43,510 nucleotides of DNA from Clostridia bacterium (GTDB lineage Bacteria; Bacillota; Clostridia; Oscillospirales; Acutalibacteraceae): assembly GCA_024404755.1 (NCBI GenBank), contig JAKSPN010000002.1, positions 1-43,510 of the forward strand. The letters run 5' to 3'. Position 1 is the stretch's first letter. Every line of letters begins with the position of its first letter. The translations under genes were made by a program, and so were the position numbers. Positions 25,357 through 31,494 of the stretch are shown here, in pieces. The notes beneath the pieces are model-generated. The model was not told where the DNA came from. It saw only the letters and a program-made list of their open reading frames with translations, and did no database searches.

Positions 25357-25935
25357 TTATTTTTTGATGATGATGCCTTTAACCGAGGGGTTGAAACCGG
25401 CGGCGTTGGACTCGTCGGTGTCGATGTGCATGGCGAGGAAGAAGTTGTCGGACACGCGCACCACCACGTCGTCGAAGGTGAGCGCACGACCCTCGGTTTC
25501 GAGGCGGACGGACACGATTTCTTTGTCCTCGACGTTGTACGCTTTCGCATCGGCGGGGGTCATATGGATGTGGCGTTTCGCGGCGATAACGCCCTCGGAA
25601 ATCTCCACTTCACCTTTCGGGCCGACGATTTTGCAAGCGCCGGAACCGGCAATGTCACCGGACTCGCGCACCGGCGCGTTGACACCGATGGAACGCGCGT
25701 CGGTCAGCGACAGTTCGACTTGGGTCGCTTTGCGAATCGGGCCGAGGATGGACACGCCGGACAGCGTGCGTTTCGGGCCGACGATGTCCACGCGCTCTTC
25801 GCACGCGAACTGACCCGGCTGGGACAAATCTTTTTTGGAGGTGAGTTCATAGCCCTCACCGAACAGGATGTCGAGATGTTCCCGCGTAACGTGCAGGTGA
25901 CGTGCCGAAGTTTCGACCAAAATACCGTTTTCCAT
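25357..25935 (-). CDS. pduL: Phosphate propanoyltransferase (PduL-type phosphotransacylase)
   Basis: PduL interconverts acyl-CoA and acyl-phosphate and can replace Pta in acetate or propionate formation. The 192-residue product has the two PduL beta-barrel halves with His motifs ARHLHVT (near residue 12) and KRHIHMTP (near 125) that bind the metal pair, plus the C-terminal HIDTDESNAAG. There is no N-terminal encapsulation helix before ETSARHLHVT, and no microcompartment shell genes are nearby. This points to a free cytosolic, Pta-like enzyme. GGAG precedes the ATG by nine bases. It is first in the operon, with a strong promoter. Confidence 0.92.
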   Translation of the reverse strand: MENGILVETSARHLHVTREHLDILFGEGYELTSKKDLSQPGQFACEERVDIVGPKRTLSGVSILGPIRKATQVELSLTDARSIGVNAPVRESGDIAGSGACKIVGPKGEVEISEGVIAAKRHIHMTPADAKAYNVEDKEIVSVRLETEGRALTFDDVVVRVSDNFFLAMHIDTDESNAAGFNPSVKGIIIKK

Positions 25936-25978
25936 AATAGTATTCTCCGTTTCTTTATGTTTTTTGATACTATTCTAA

Positions 25979-26007
25979 ATTGTACCGCAAAAGTTCTTTC
26001 TTTTCAA
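25979..26007 (-). promoter_or_regulatory. Promoter of pduL-glyA-SPFH operon
   Basis: The minus strand has TTGAAA, a 17-bp spacer and TACAAT. Its -35 box lies just upstream of the -10 of the divergent glycosylase promoter, so the two polymerase sites overlap. Confidence 0.78.
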
Positions 26008-26016
26008 GAGCAAATG

Positions 26017-26025
26017 TGCTATAAT
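26017..26025 (+). promoter_or_regulatory. Extended -10 promoter of the uracil-DNA glycosylase gene
   Basis: TGC-TATAAT, a perfect extended -10, lies about 40 bp upstream of the ATG. The expected -35 position (TTTCTT) is poor. Confidence 0.65.
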
Positions 26026-26066
26026 ATGGAAAAAGTTAAAAATTTTTTGAAAGAGGACGGATTTGT

Positions 26067-26657
26067 ATGAGCGACATTCGGAAAATGGCCGATTTTGATA
26101 CGTTGACCGCACAGTGCCTTGCCTGCGAACGGTGCGGGCTGTGCAAAACCCGCCACAACGTGGTGGTCGGGGTCGGCAACAAGCAGGCGGAAGTGTTGTT
26201 TGTCGGCGAAGGTCCCGGCGAAAACGAGGATTTGCAGGGCGAGCCGTTTGTCGGGCGCGGCGGGAAACTGCTCGATTTGGCGCTCGAAGCGGTGGGACTG
26301 TCGCGCGAGAAGAATATTTATATCGCGAACATCGTCAAATGCCGCCCGCCGCAAAACCGCGACCCGCTGCCCGAGGAGCAGGAGGCGTGTATCGAGTGGC
26401 TGCGGGCGCAGGTGGCGCTCATTCGCCCGAAAATCATCGTTTGCCTCGGTCGTGTTGCCGCGTGCCAGATTATTAACAAAGATTTCAAGGTGACGAAAGA
26501 ACACGGTCAGTTTTTCGAGCGAAACGGCGTGCTTTTGATGGGCACGCTGCACCCTGCCGCCGTTTTGCGCGACCCGCGCAAAAAAGGCGAGTGGTTCGCC
26601 GATTTCGTGACCCTGCGCGATAAAATCCGCGAGGTGTGCGATCGGACGGACGTGTGA
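26067..26657 (+). CDS. Type-4 (Fe-S) uracil-DNA glycosylase
   Basis: Removes uracil from DNA to start base-excision repair. The 196-residue product has the family-4 uracil pocket motif [15 protein letters not shown] (residues 47-61) and the C-terminal HPAAVLRDP loop. Four cysteines in the order C20, C23, C92 and C108 fit the [4Fe-4S] cluster ligands; extra cysteines C17 and C26 flank the first pair. AAAGAGG precedes the ATG. It is monocistronic between its own promoter and a terminator. The closely related phage-type DNA polymerase homologues lack this full set, so the call is firm. Confidence 0.95.
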   Translation: MSDIRKMADFDTLTAQCLACERCGLCKTRHNVVVGVGNKQAEVLFVGEGPGENEDLQGEPFVGRGGKLLDLALEAVGLSREKNIYIANIVKCRPPQNRDPLPEEQEACIEWLRAQVALIRPKIIVCLGRVAACQIINKDFKVTKEHGQFFERNGVLLMGTLHPAAVLRDPRKKGEWFADFVTLRDKIREVCDRTDV

Positions 26658-26666
26658 GAAATACGA

Positions 26667-26700
26667 AAAAACAGCGCATCCGAAGGGATGCGCTGTTTTT
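26667..26700. terminator. Bidirectional terminator
   Basis: An ACAGCGCATCC / GGATGCGCTGT stem with a GAAG-type loop and flanking A and T runs lies between convergent genes. Confidence 0.9.
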
Positions 26701-26710
26701 GTGTAAAGAA

Positions 26711-27373
26711 TCACTCTACTTTAAGAATTTCCTCGAACACGGCGGTGTGGCGGGAGCCGCAGGGGCGGTCCACGTGGAGACTGCCGAAATACCAATGGTC
26801 GAACGTCACGATGTCTTCCAGCCGATTGAGATAGACGTGCACGCCGCGCAGGCGCGCGTTGTCGCCGCTGCGGGAAAAATAGCCGTTGGTTTTGCCGGAG
26901 GGGGAGTGGGTCGCCATAATATCCACTTTGTTGTCCGCCGCCGCCAAATTTTCGTACCCGCGGGACATCTCGTCGCCGGAGGGCATTTCGCGCTCGGAGT
27001 GGGTGTCGGTGCGGAATTCCCATTCGTTTTCGGCATCGCCGCCGCCGAACGCGAACACGGTTTTGCCCTCGATTTCATAGATTTCACCGCGGTGCAGGTG
27101 GAAAATATTGTCGGCGAGTTTTCCGGCGGGCGCGCCGCCGAATTCCGCTTGTTCCACCGCGTCGAGCAGGGCGTAGTTTTCGTGAACGCCGTCCAAAAAC
27201 AGAACGGTATATTTGCGGCGTTTGAGCCAGTTTAAGAGTTTGTCGTCCCGCTTGTCGCCGTACCACAACACGCCGAAATCGCCGAGCACCAACAACGTGT
27301 CGCCTTTTTTCAGTTTGCGGGTGTGCGCGAGGCGGGACACGTCGCCGTGCAGGTCGCCGGTGAGATACAACAT
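26711..27373 (-). CDS. Metallophosphoesterase with altered GNHE motif
   Basis: A 220-residue calcineurin-like phosphoesterase. Metal-site motifs are seen in order: GDLHGD (D7, H9), LGDFG (D32), DGVHENY (H64) and MATHSPSG. The third motif is normally GNH(E/D); here the Asn that bridges the metals is Val (V63), while His and Glu are kept. The substrate is unknown. The chosen ATG at 27373 is preceded by AGGAGG; a longer frame starting nine codons earlier would begin within the divergent promoter. I saw no good promoter of its own. Confidence 0.82.
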   Translation of the reverse strand: MLYLTGDLHGDVSRLAHTRKLKKGDTLLVLGDFGVLWYGDKRDDKLLNWLKRRKYTVLFLDGVHENYALLDAVEQAEFGGAPAGKLADNIFHLHRGEIYEIEGKTVFAFGGGDAENEWEFRTDTHSEREMPSGDEMSRGYENLAAADNKVDIMATHSPSGKTNGYFSRSGDNARLRGVHVYLNRLEDIVTFDHWYFGSLHVDRPCGSRHTAVFEEILKVE

Positions 27374-27394
27374 AAAAATCCCTCCTAAAAAGGA

Positions 27395-27423
27395 TTGCAA
27401 TTTGACAAAGGATTTGGTATACT
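27395..27423 (+). promoter_or_regulatory. Promoter of the DacA-like/sortase operon
   Basis: TTGCAA, a 17-bp spacer and TATACT with extended TGG lie 54 bp upstream of the start codon. A TTGACA seven bases further in has no -10 at proper spacing. Confidence 0.62.
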
Positions 27424-27477
27424 ATATCCGTATACGTGTACTTTCCTCTATTATAGGCGAAAAAAGGTGGTTTGTCT

Positions 27478-28884
27478 ATGCGTAAATTGAAAAAAATCGT
27501 CGTTTCGGCGTGCATAGCGGCACTTTTGCTTTGTATGGCGCCGCTTTCGGCGTTGGCGGCGGGGTACGAACTGCCGTCCGACGTGGCGAAAGAGATGAAC
27601 GCCCGCGCCGCGATGACGGTGTATATGGAAGCCTCCGCCCCTGCCGCCGACGGTATCGCGGGCCGGGATTCGGTGTTATACGAAAAAGCGGCGGATACGC
27701 CGCTTGACCCCGCCGCAACGGTGCGCGTAATGGTGGGGTTGTACGCGAAAAAACTGATTGACGACAAAAAGTTAGATATCAACAAAGCCACCGGTATTTA
27801 TACCGAAATGCTCCGCGACAATTATATTTGGGGCACGGGGCTGACCCTCGCCAATATGGAAGCGGGCGAAACGTGGACGGTGAAAGACCTCCTCTCCCTC
27901 TCGATGATTCAAACCGCCGCCGATGCCGCCGTGACGCTTGCCGCGACAACGGCGGGAAGCGTGGATGCGTTTGTGCTCGGGATGAACGAGTATCTCAAAA
28001 CCATCGGCTGCACGAATACCACGCTTGTGAACGTGACGGGACTGGACGACCCGCGCCAAAAAACCACCGCCCGCGATTTGTATATCGCCATGCGGTACGC
28101 GCTGGACGATCCGGTGCTGGAAGAGGCGCTGTCCTCGGCGGAATATACCGTCACGCCGGTCAAGGGCGGCGAGCCGCGCTCGTGGGAGAGCAGTAACTAT
28201 ATGCTCCGCGAGTCGTCGGAATATTATTACGAGCCGATGATTGCCGGCAAAACCGGTGTGTCCGAGATTGACGGCAAGGCGCTGGTATCGCTTTGCGCGA
28301 TTGACAGTTACCGCTATATCACGGTGGTGCTCGGTTGCCCGCTTGAAGACGAGGACGGCGATACCGGCACGCACTATAACGCCACCGAAACGCTGCCGCG
28401 GTGGGCGATGAACAATTTCACCTACCAAACGCTCGTAAAGAAAAATCAGCCGATGACCCGCGCCGACGTCAAACTGTCTTGGACGGTGGATTCGGTCACG
28501 CTCGTCGCCAAGGATACGCTGACAAGCGTGGTGCCGGACGAACTCGATTTGGATACCGTCCGCACCGAAATCAAATTGGACAAAGAATGTTACGAAGCGC
28601 CGATTGACAAAGGGCAGGTGCTCGGTCACGCCACTTTGTATATCCGCGAAGACCAGTCGCTCGGCACGGTGGACCTTGTGGCGAGCGAATCGGTCAAACG
28701 CAGTCTGCTGTTGTTCGTGTGGAGCCGCATTTGCGCGGTGATTACGTCGCCGTGGCTGTGGGGTATGATTGTTATTCTGGTGGTGTTGCTCGTCGCGTAT
28801 ATCGGGCTGGCGATTGCCCACAACCGCGAGAAAAAACGCAACGCCCGCAACCGCTCGAATCGGCGGTATAAACCGATGAAATGA
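27478..28884 (+). CDS. D,D-carboxypeptidase-like protein (peptidase S11 fold) lacking catalytic residues
   Basis: A 468-residue DacA-type protein: signal peptide (MRKLKKIVVSACIAALLLC, cut near residue 25), S11 domain to about residue 290, a beta-rich C-terminal domain (about 320-405), then a transmembrane helix (WGMIVILVVLLVAYIGLAI) and a basic tail. The usual S-x-x-K site aligns with PAATVRVM, so the nucleophile Ser is A80 and the Lys is R83. The S-x-N motif aligns with QTAADAA (T146, A148). Only the third motif, KTG (258-260), is kept. Flanking family blocks such as GCTNTTLVNVTGL and TTARDLYIAMRYAL are well preserved, so it is folded but very likely catalytically dead. It is followed 32 nt later by a sortase B gene. 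Confidence 0.85.
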   Translation: MRKLKKIVVSACIAALLLCMAPLSALAAGYELPSDVAKEMNARAAMTVYMEASAPAADGIAGRDSVLYEKAADTPLDPAATVRVMVGLYAKKLIDDKKLDINKATGIYTEMLRDNYIWGTGLTLANMEAGETWTVKDLLSLSMIQTAADAAVTLAATTAGSVDAFVLGMNEYLKTIGCTNTTLVNVTGLDDPRQKTTARDLYIAMRYALDDPVLEEALSSAEYTVTPVKGGEPRSWESSNYMLRESSEYYYEPMIAGKTGVSEIDGKALVSLCAIDSYRYITVVLGCPLEDEDGDTGTHYNATETLPRWAMNNFTYQTLVKKNQPMTRADVKLSWTVDSVTLVAKDTLTSVVPDELDLDTVRTEIKLDKECYEAPIDKGQVLGHATLYIREDQSLGTVDLVASESVKRSLLLFVWSRICAVITSPWLWGMIVILVVLLVAYIGLAIAHNREKKRNARNRSNRRYKPMK

Positions 28885-28916
28885 TTTTTTGATAAAAAGC
28901 GAAAGGTCGTGGAAAA

Positions 28917-29735
28917 ATGGACGAATGGAACGCGTCTCCCGTGATGCCGACGGGCGGCTATACCAACAAACAACCGAAAAAACCGTGGTGGATTTTGATT
29001 GTCGCCGCGGTGGTCGTTGCGGCGATTGTGGCGGCGGCGCTCGTGCTCGCCAACACCCAAAAACCGGAAGAACCGGAGGTTTCGGTCGTTCCTACGCAGA
29101 AAACGACCATGCAGGTCGAGGACGTGACCCCCACCGTTGCCAAGGTGAAAAACCCCATCGACTTTGCCGCGCTGAAAGCCAAAAACTCCGATTTGTATGC
29201 GTGGATTAAGATGCCGAACACGGTCATCGACTACCCGATTGCCCAAAGCGCGCCCGACGAGGAGGAAGATTTTTATCTCCACCGCGGTGTGGATAAGGAA
29301 TATCTGTTTGAGGGCACGATTTACACCCAAAAATACAACGCCAAGGATTTCTCCGACCCGAACACCATCCTCTACGGGCATTGTATGAAAAACGGTACGA
29401 TGTTCCGCGCGCTGCACGATTTGAAAGTGCAGTCGATGTGGGATTCTACGCCGGAGTTTACGATTTATACCGAGGGGCATATCCTGACCTATCGGATTTT
29501 CTCCGCGTATACCCGCGACGATAAGCATATTTTGGTGCAAAACGGGTTCTTTAAGGACAAAAAGGTGTTTGCGGACTACCTGAAAGACGTGGCGCATCCG
29601 GCGTACGGAATGACCCGCGATTGCAAGCTCACCACCGACAGCCGCATCGTGACGCTCGAAACTTGCGTGACGGCGAACGGCAACACCCGCTTTGTGGTTT
29701 CGGGGGTTTTGGTGAAAGACCAACCGACTTACTGA
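28917..29735 (+). CDS. srtB: Class B sortase
   Basis: Sortases are membrane transpeptidases that anchor proteins to peptidoglycan or build pili. The 272-residue product has a cytoplasmic N-terminus, one transmembrane helix (residues 24-45), a linker, and a class B catalytic domain. Conserved features are the WIKMPNTVIDYPI segment, catalytic H155 in NTILYGHCM, C250 in TLETC, and R258. It follows the DacA-like gene in one operon. No protein with a sorting signal (NPQTN- or LPXTG-like) is in the window, so its substrate is encoded elsewhere. AAAGG precedes the ATG at a somewhat long distance. The promoter of the tRNA cluster follows directly. Confidence 0.94.
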   Translation: MDEWNASPVMPTGGYTNKQPKKPWWILIVAAVVVAAIVAAALVLANTQKPEEPEVSVVPTQKTTMQVEDVTPTVAKVKNPIDFAALKAKNSDLYAWIKMPNTVIDYPIAQSAPDEEEDFYLHRGVDKEYLFEGTIYTQKYNAKDFSDPNTILYGHCMKNGTMFRALHDLKVQSMWDSTPEFTIYTEGHILTYRIFSAYTRDDKHILVQNGFFKDKKVFADYLKDVAHPAYGMTRDCKLTTDSRIVTLETCVTANGNTRFVVSGVLVKDQPTY

Positions 29736-29765
29736 AAATGATTTGAAAAAAATCGAAAATTTTAC

Positions 29766-29794
29766 TTGACAAGTGAGAAACTATACTATATAAT
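29766..29794 (+). promoter_or_regulatory. Promoter of the tRNA-Met/Glu/Val cluster
   Basis: A perfect TTGACA, a 17-bp spacer and a perfect TATAAT lie 33 bp before the first tRNA, as expected for stable RNA. Confidence 0.9.
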
Positions 29795-29826
29795 AAAATG
29801 CGCTGTCCGCCTTGGATAGCGTTTAT

Positions 29827-29903
29827 GGCGGTATAGCTCAGATGGCTAGAGCATGCGGTTCATACCCGCAGTGTCGTTGGTTCGAATCCAATTGCCGCTA
29901 CCA
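29827..29903 (+). tRNA. tRNA-Met (CAT), elongator
   Basis: A complete cloverleaf with encoded CCA. The anticodon loop is TTCATAC on a TGCGG/CCGCA stem. The initiator features (unpaired 1-72, three G-C pairs in the anticodon stem) are absent, and the acceptor stem GGCGGTA/TGCCGCT with G1-U72 matches Firmicutes elongator tRNA-Met. Confidence 0.95.
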
Positions 29904-29907
29904 TTAC

Positions 29908-29983
29908 GGCCCGATGGTCAAGCGGTCTAAGACACCGCCCTTTCACGGCGGTAACACGGGTTCGATTCCCGTTCGGGTCACCA
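29908..29983 (+). tRNA. tRNA-Glu (TTC)
   Basis: A cloverleaf with anticodon loop CTTTCAC on a CCGCC/GGCGG stem, acceptor GGCCCGA/TCGGGTC, T-arm ACGGG-TTCGATT-CCCGT and encoded CCA. It starts 4 nt after tRNA-Met. Confidence 0.95.
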
Positions 29984-29988
29984 TTTTC

Positions 29989-30065
29989 GGGCGTATAGCT
30001 CAGCTGGTTAGAGCGCTTGCTTCACACGCAAGAGGTCAGCGGTTCGAGTCCGTTTACGCCCACCA
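29989..30065 (+). tRNA. tRNA-Val (CAC)
   Basis: A cloverleaf with perfect acceptor GGGCGTA/TACGCCC, anticodon loop TTCACAC on a CTTGC/GCAAG stem, and encoded CCA. It is the last tRNA of the cluster, before a terminator. Confidence 0.95.
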
Positions 30066-30069
30066 AAAA

Positions 30070-30100
30070 AAGAGAGAGGCAATCGCCTCTCTCTTTTTTT
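30070..30100 (+). terminator. Terminator of the tRNA cluster
   Basis: An AGAGAGAGGC / GCCTCTCTCT stem with AATC loop and seven T residues directly follows tRNA-Val. Confidence 0.9.
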
Positions 30101-30184
30101 CGATTGACACAGATGCAATCGCATCGTTCACCGTGGTTTTTAGATATCGTATCATATTTCCCCGCGACTTTCACCATAAAAAGG

Positions 30185-30213
30185 AAAAAAGCAAGCCGAA
30201 AGACTTGCTTTTT
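30185..30213 (-). terminator. Terminator of tRNA-Pro
   Basis: On the minus strand a short GCAAG / CTTGC stem is followed by six T residues directly after the tRNA 3' end. Confidence 0.75.
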
Positions 30214-30289
30214 TGGTCGGAGTGGCGAGACTCGAACTCGCGGCATCTTGCTCCCAAAGCAAGCGCGCTACCAACTGCGCTACACCCCG
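30214..30289 (-). tRNA. tRNA-Pro (TGG)
   Basis: A minus-strand cloverleaf with acceptor CGGGGTG/CACTCCG, anticodon loop TTTGGGA on a CTTGC/GCAAG stem, and encoded CCA. It has its own promoter and terminator and converges on the three-tRNA cluster. Confidence 0.95.
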
Positions 30290-30307
30290 TTTTCAGTTGC
30301 GACATTC

Positions 30308-30336
30308 AGTATAGCATACGCGCAAAAAATAATCAA
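30308..30336 (-). promoter_or_regulatory. Promoter of tRNA-Pro
   Basis: The minus strand has TTGATT, a 17-bp spacer and TATACT with extended TGC, about 18 bp before the tRNA. Confidence 0.8.
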
Positions 30337-30364
30337 CGGTTTTTTGTAATCCACGACAAGTGGA

Positions 30365-30393
30365 TTGACGGCCGACGCAATTGCGGGTATACT
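30365..30393 (+). promoter_or_regulatory. Promoter of the HTH-desulfoferrodoxin fusion gene
   Basis: TTGACG, a 17-bp spacer and TATACT lie 32 bp before the ATG. The spacer contains the palindrome GCAATTGC, a possible operator half. Confidence 0.75.
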
Positions 30394-30425
30394 GGACGTA
30401 ACGACCGAAGAAGCGAGGGAACGGT

Positions 30426-31007
30426 ATGCATAGGGAAATCGGCGACATCATTCGCAAAAAACGAGAAGAAAAGGGGTTGACCCAAGCGCAGTTGGCACAA
30501 ACGCTCGGCGTGACCGCCAAAGCGGTCTCCAAATGGGAGACGGGCGCGGGACTGCCCGACGTGGCGCTGTTTGAGCCGCTTGCGGCGGCGCTCGCGGTGT
30601 CGGTAACGGAGTTGTTTTCCGGCGATGCGGTCAAAAACAACAACCGCGCCGCCAATATGCTGAAAACCAAGTTTTACGTGTGTCCCGTGTGCGGCAATAT
30701 CGTGCACAGCGTGGGCGAAATCGCCGTTTCGTGTTGCGGCGTGACGTTGCCGCCGCTTGCGGCGAAAGAGGCGGACGAAGCGCACGCGCTTTCGGTGACA
30801 CCGGTGGAAGACGAGTGGTTTGTCGAAAGCAGACACCCGATGGAAAAAGACCATTTTTTGAGTTTTGCCGCGTTGGTACAAAGCGAGCGCGTCACGCTTG
30901 TCAAATGGTATCCCGAAGGCGCGGCGGGGGCGCGGTTTCCGCGGCGCGGACACGGGATTTTATACGCTTACTGTACAAAGCACGGGCTTATGAAACAAAA
31001 ACTGTAA
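30426..31007 (+). CDS. Xre-type HTH regulator fused to a desulfoferrodoxin (superoxide reductase-like) domain
   Basis: A 193-residue two-part protein. Residues 5-60 form an Xre/HTH_3 domain (LTQAQLAQTLGVTAKAVSKWE). After a linker, residues 83-105 match the desulforedoxin Fe(Cys)4 centre (VCPVCG and SCCG: C86, C89, C103, C104). Residues 118-193 match the superoxide reductase domain, with all five Fe(His4Cys) ligands aligned: H120, H137 in RHPM, H143 in KDHF, C183 and H186 in YCTKHG. The active-site Lys next to the first His in true superoxide reductases (E-K-H) is Ala here (E-A-H). It has its own promoter and terminator. It is likely a redox- or oxygen-responsive regulator; its target, perhaps itself, is unknown. 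Confidence 0.87.
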   Translation: MHREIGDIIRKKREEKGLTQAQLAQTLGVTAKAVSKWETGAGLPDVALFEPLAAALAVSVTELFSGDAVKNNNRAANMLKTKFYVCPVCGNIVHSVGEIAVSCCGVTLPPLAAKEADEAHALSVTPVEDEWFVESRHPMEKDHFLSFAALVQSERVTLVKWYPEGAAGARFPRRGHGILYAYCTKHGLMKQKL

Positions 31008-31019
31008 ATCGAGCGAAAA

Positions 31020-31042
31020 AAGAGGGCGTTGCCCTCTTTTTT
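31020..31042 (+). terminator. Terminator after the HTH-desulfoferrodoxin gene
   Basis: An AGAGGGC / GCCCTCT stem with a 3-nt loop and a run of seven T residues. Confidence 0.85.
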
Positions 31043-31044
31043 TA

Positions 31045-31073
31045 TTACAAAAACACCCAGCGTGATTTATAAT
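31045..31073 (+). promoter_or_regulatory. Promoter of the small ORF with structured leader
   Basis: TTACAA, a 17-bp spacer and a perfect TATAAT. The -35 starts within the T tract of the preceding terminator. Transcription would begin near 31080, leaving a leader of about 100 nt. Confidence 0.55.
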
Positions 31074-31105
31074 AAAGGTGTATAAGTAAAAAATTCCGTA
31101 ACGGA

Positions 31106-31164
31106 CGTAATCTTTTTCCGCGTTTCGGGGTATTACGGGTGAGACCCCTCTGTTCAAACAACAG
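31106..31164 (+). promoter_or_regulatory. Multi-hairpin leader before the small ORF
   Basis: Three pairings are visible in order: CGTAAT (31106-31111) with ATTACG (31132-31137), GGGT-GAG-ACCC (31137-31147), and CTGTT-CAAAC-AACAG (31150-31164), which ends just before the AAGAAGG ribosome-binding site. The first two share a base and could compete. I know no RNA family with this pattern. Confidence 0.4.
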
Positions 31165-31178
31165 AAAGAAGGATTTGT

Positions 31179-31409
31179 ATGAACTATCAACAACTGTATG
31201 CCTACTACATCTCGAGGTATTGGAGAGAAAAATATCCGACGCGCAACGAGTATATGAAAGCGATGCGCTCGAAGCGGCAGGACGTGCCGTCCACCACCGG
31301 AGACGATGGAAGCCATCTCGCTGACGCTCGACGATCCCTTTGTGCCGGACGAGGCGATGGACGTCAATCAGCCGAACCTGCTCGGTTAAGCGGCGAGCGA
31401 AGTCTGTGA
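31179..31409 (+). CDS. Small ORF, unknown; probable frameshift or recoding near codon 35
   Basis: AAGAAGG precedes the ATG by six bases. The first 34 or so residues (MNYQQLYAYYISRYWREKYP, then TRNEYMKAMRSKRQ) look like a genuine aromatic/basic small protein. After that the zero frame turns into Arg/Ser/Gly-rich shadow-like sequence up to a stop at 31409. The +1 frame from about 31297 reads PPETMEAISLTLDDPFVPDE and then AMDVNQPNLLG to a stop at 31389, which looks much more protein-like. A +1 shift would give about 69 residues. The alternatives are one inserted base (mutation or assembly error), programmed frameshifting, or a second ORF starting at the ATG at 31306. I do not recognise the family. 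Confidence 0.5.
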   Translation: MNYQQLYAYYISRYWREKYPTRNEYMKAMRSKRQDVPSTTGDDGSHLADARRSLCAGRGDGRQSAEPARLSGERSL

Positions 31410-31444
31410 CAACTTGCGGCTTCGCTTTCACACAAGAGCAATAA

Positions 31445-31478
31445 AAAATCCCGCAGTCGAACGACTGCGGGATTTTTG
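31445..31478. terminator. Bidirectional terminator between the small ORF and gdhA
   Basis: An ATCCCGCAGTCG / CGACTGCGGGAT stem flanked by A and T runs. Its core is the same sequence as the terminator after rplL at the window start. Confidence 0.9.
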
Positions 31479-31494
31479 TGTTTAAGAATTTCGA

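Noticed and set aside
29827-29903. Reading the CAT-anticodon tRNA as initiator tRNA-fMet or lysidine tRNA-Ile
   Set aside because: The 1-72 position pairs as G-U, the anticodon stem lacks the three G-C pairs of initiators, and the arms match Firmicutes elongator tRNA-Met.
5-31478. The shared CCCGCAGTC stem of the terminators at 5-37 and 31445-31478 as a mobile repeat
   Set aside because: Only the stem is shared, there are no flanking target duplications, and two terminators of similar sequence are expected by chance or selection.
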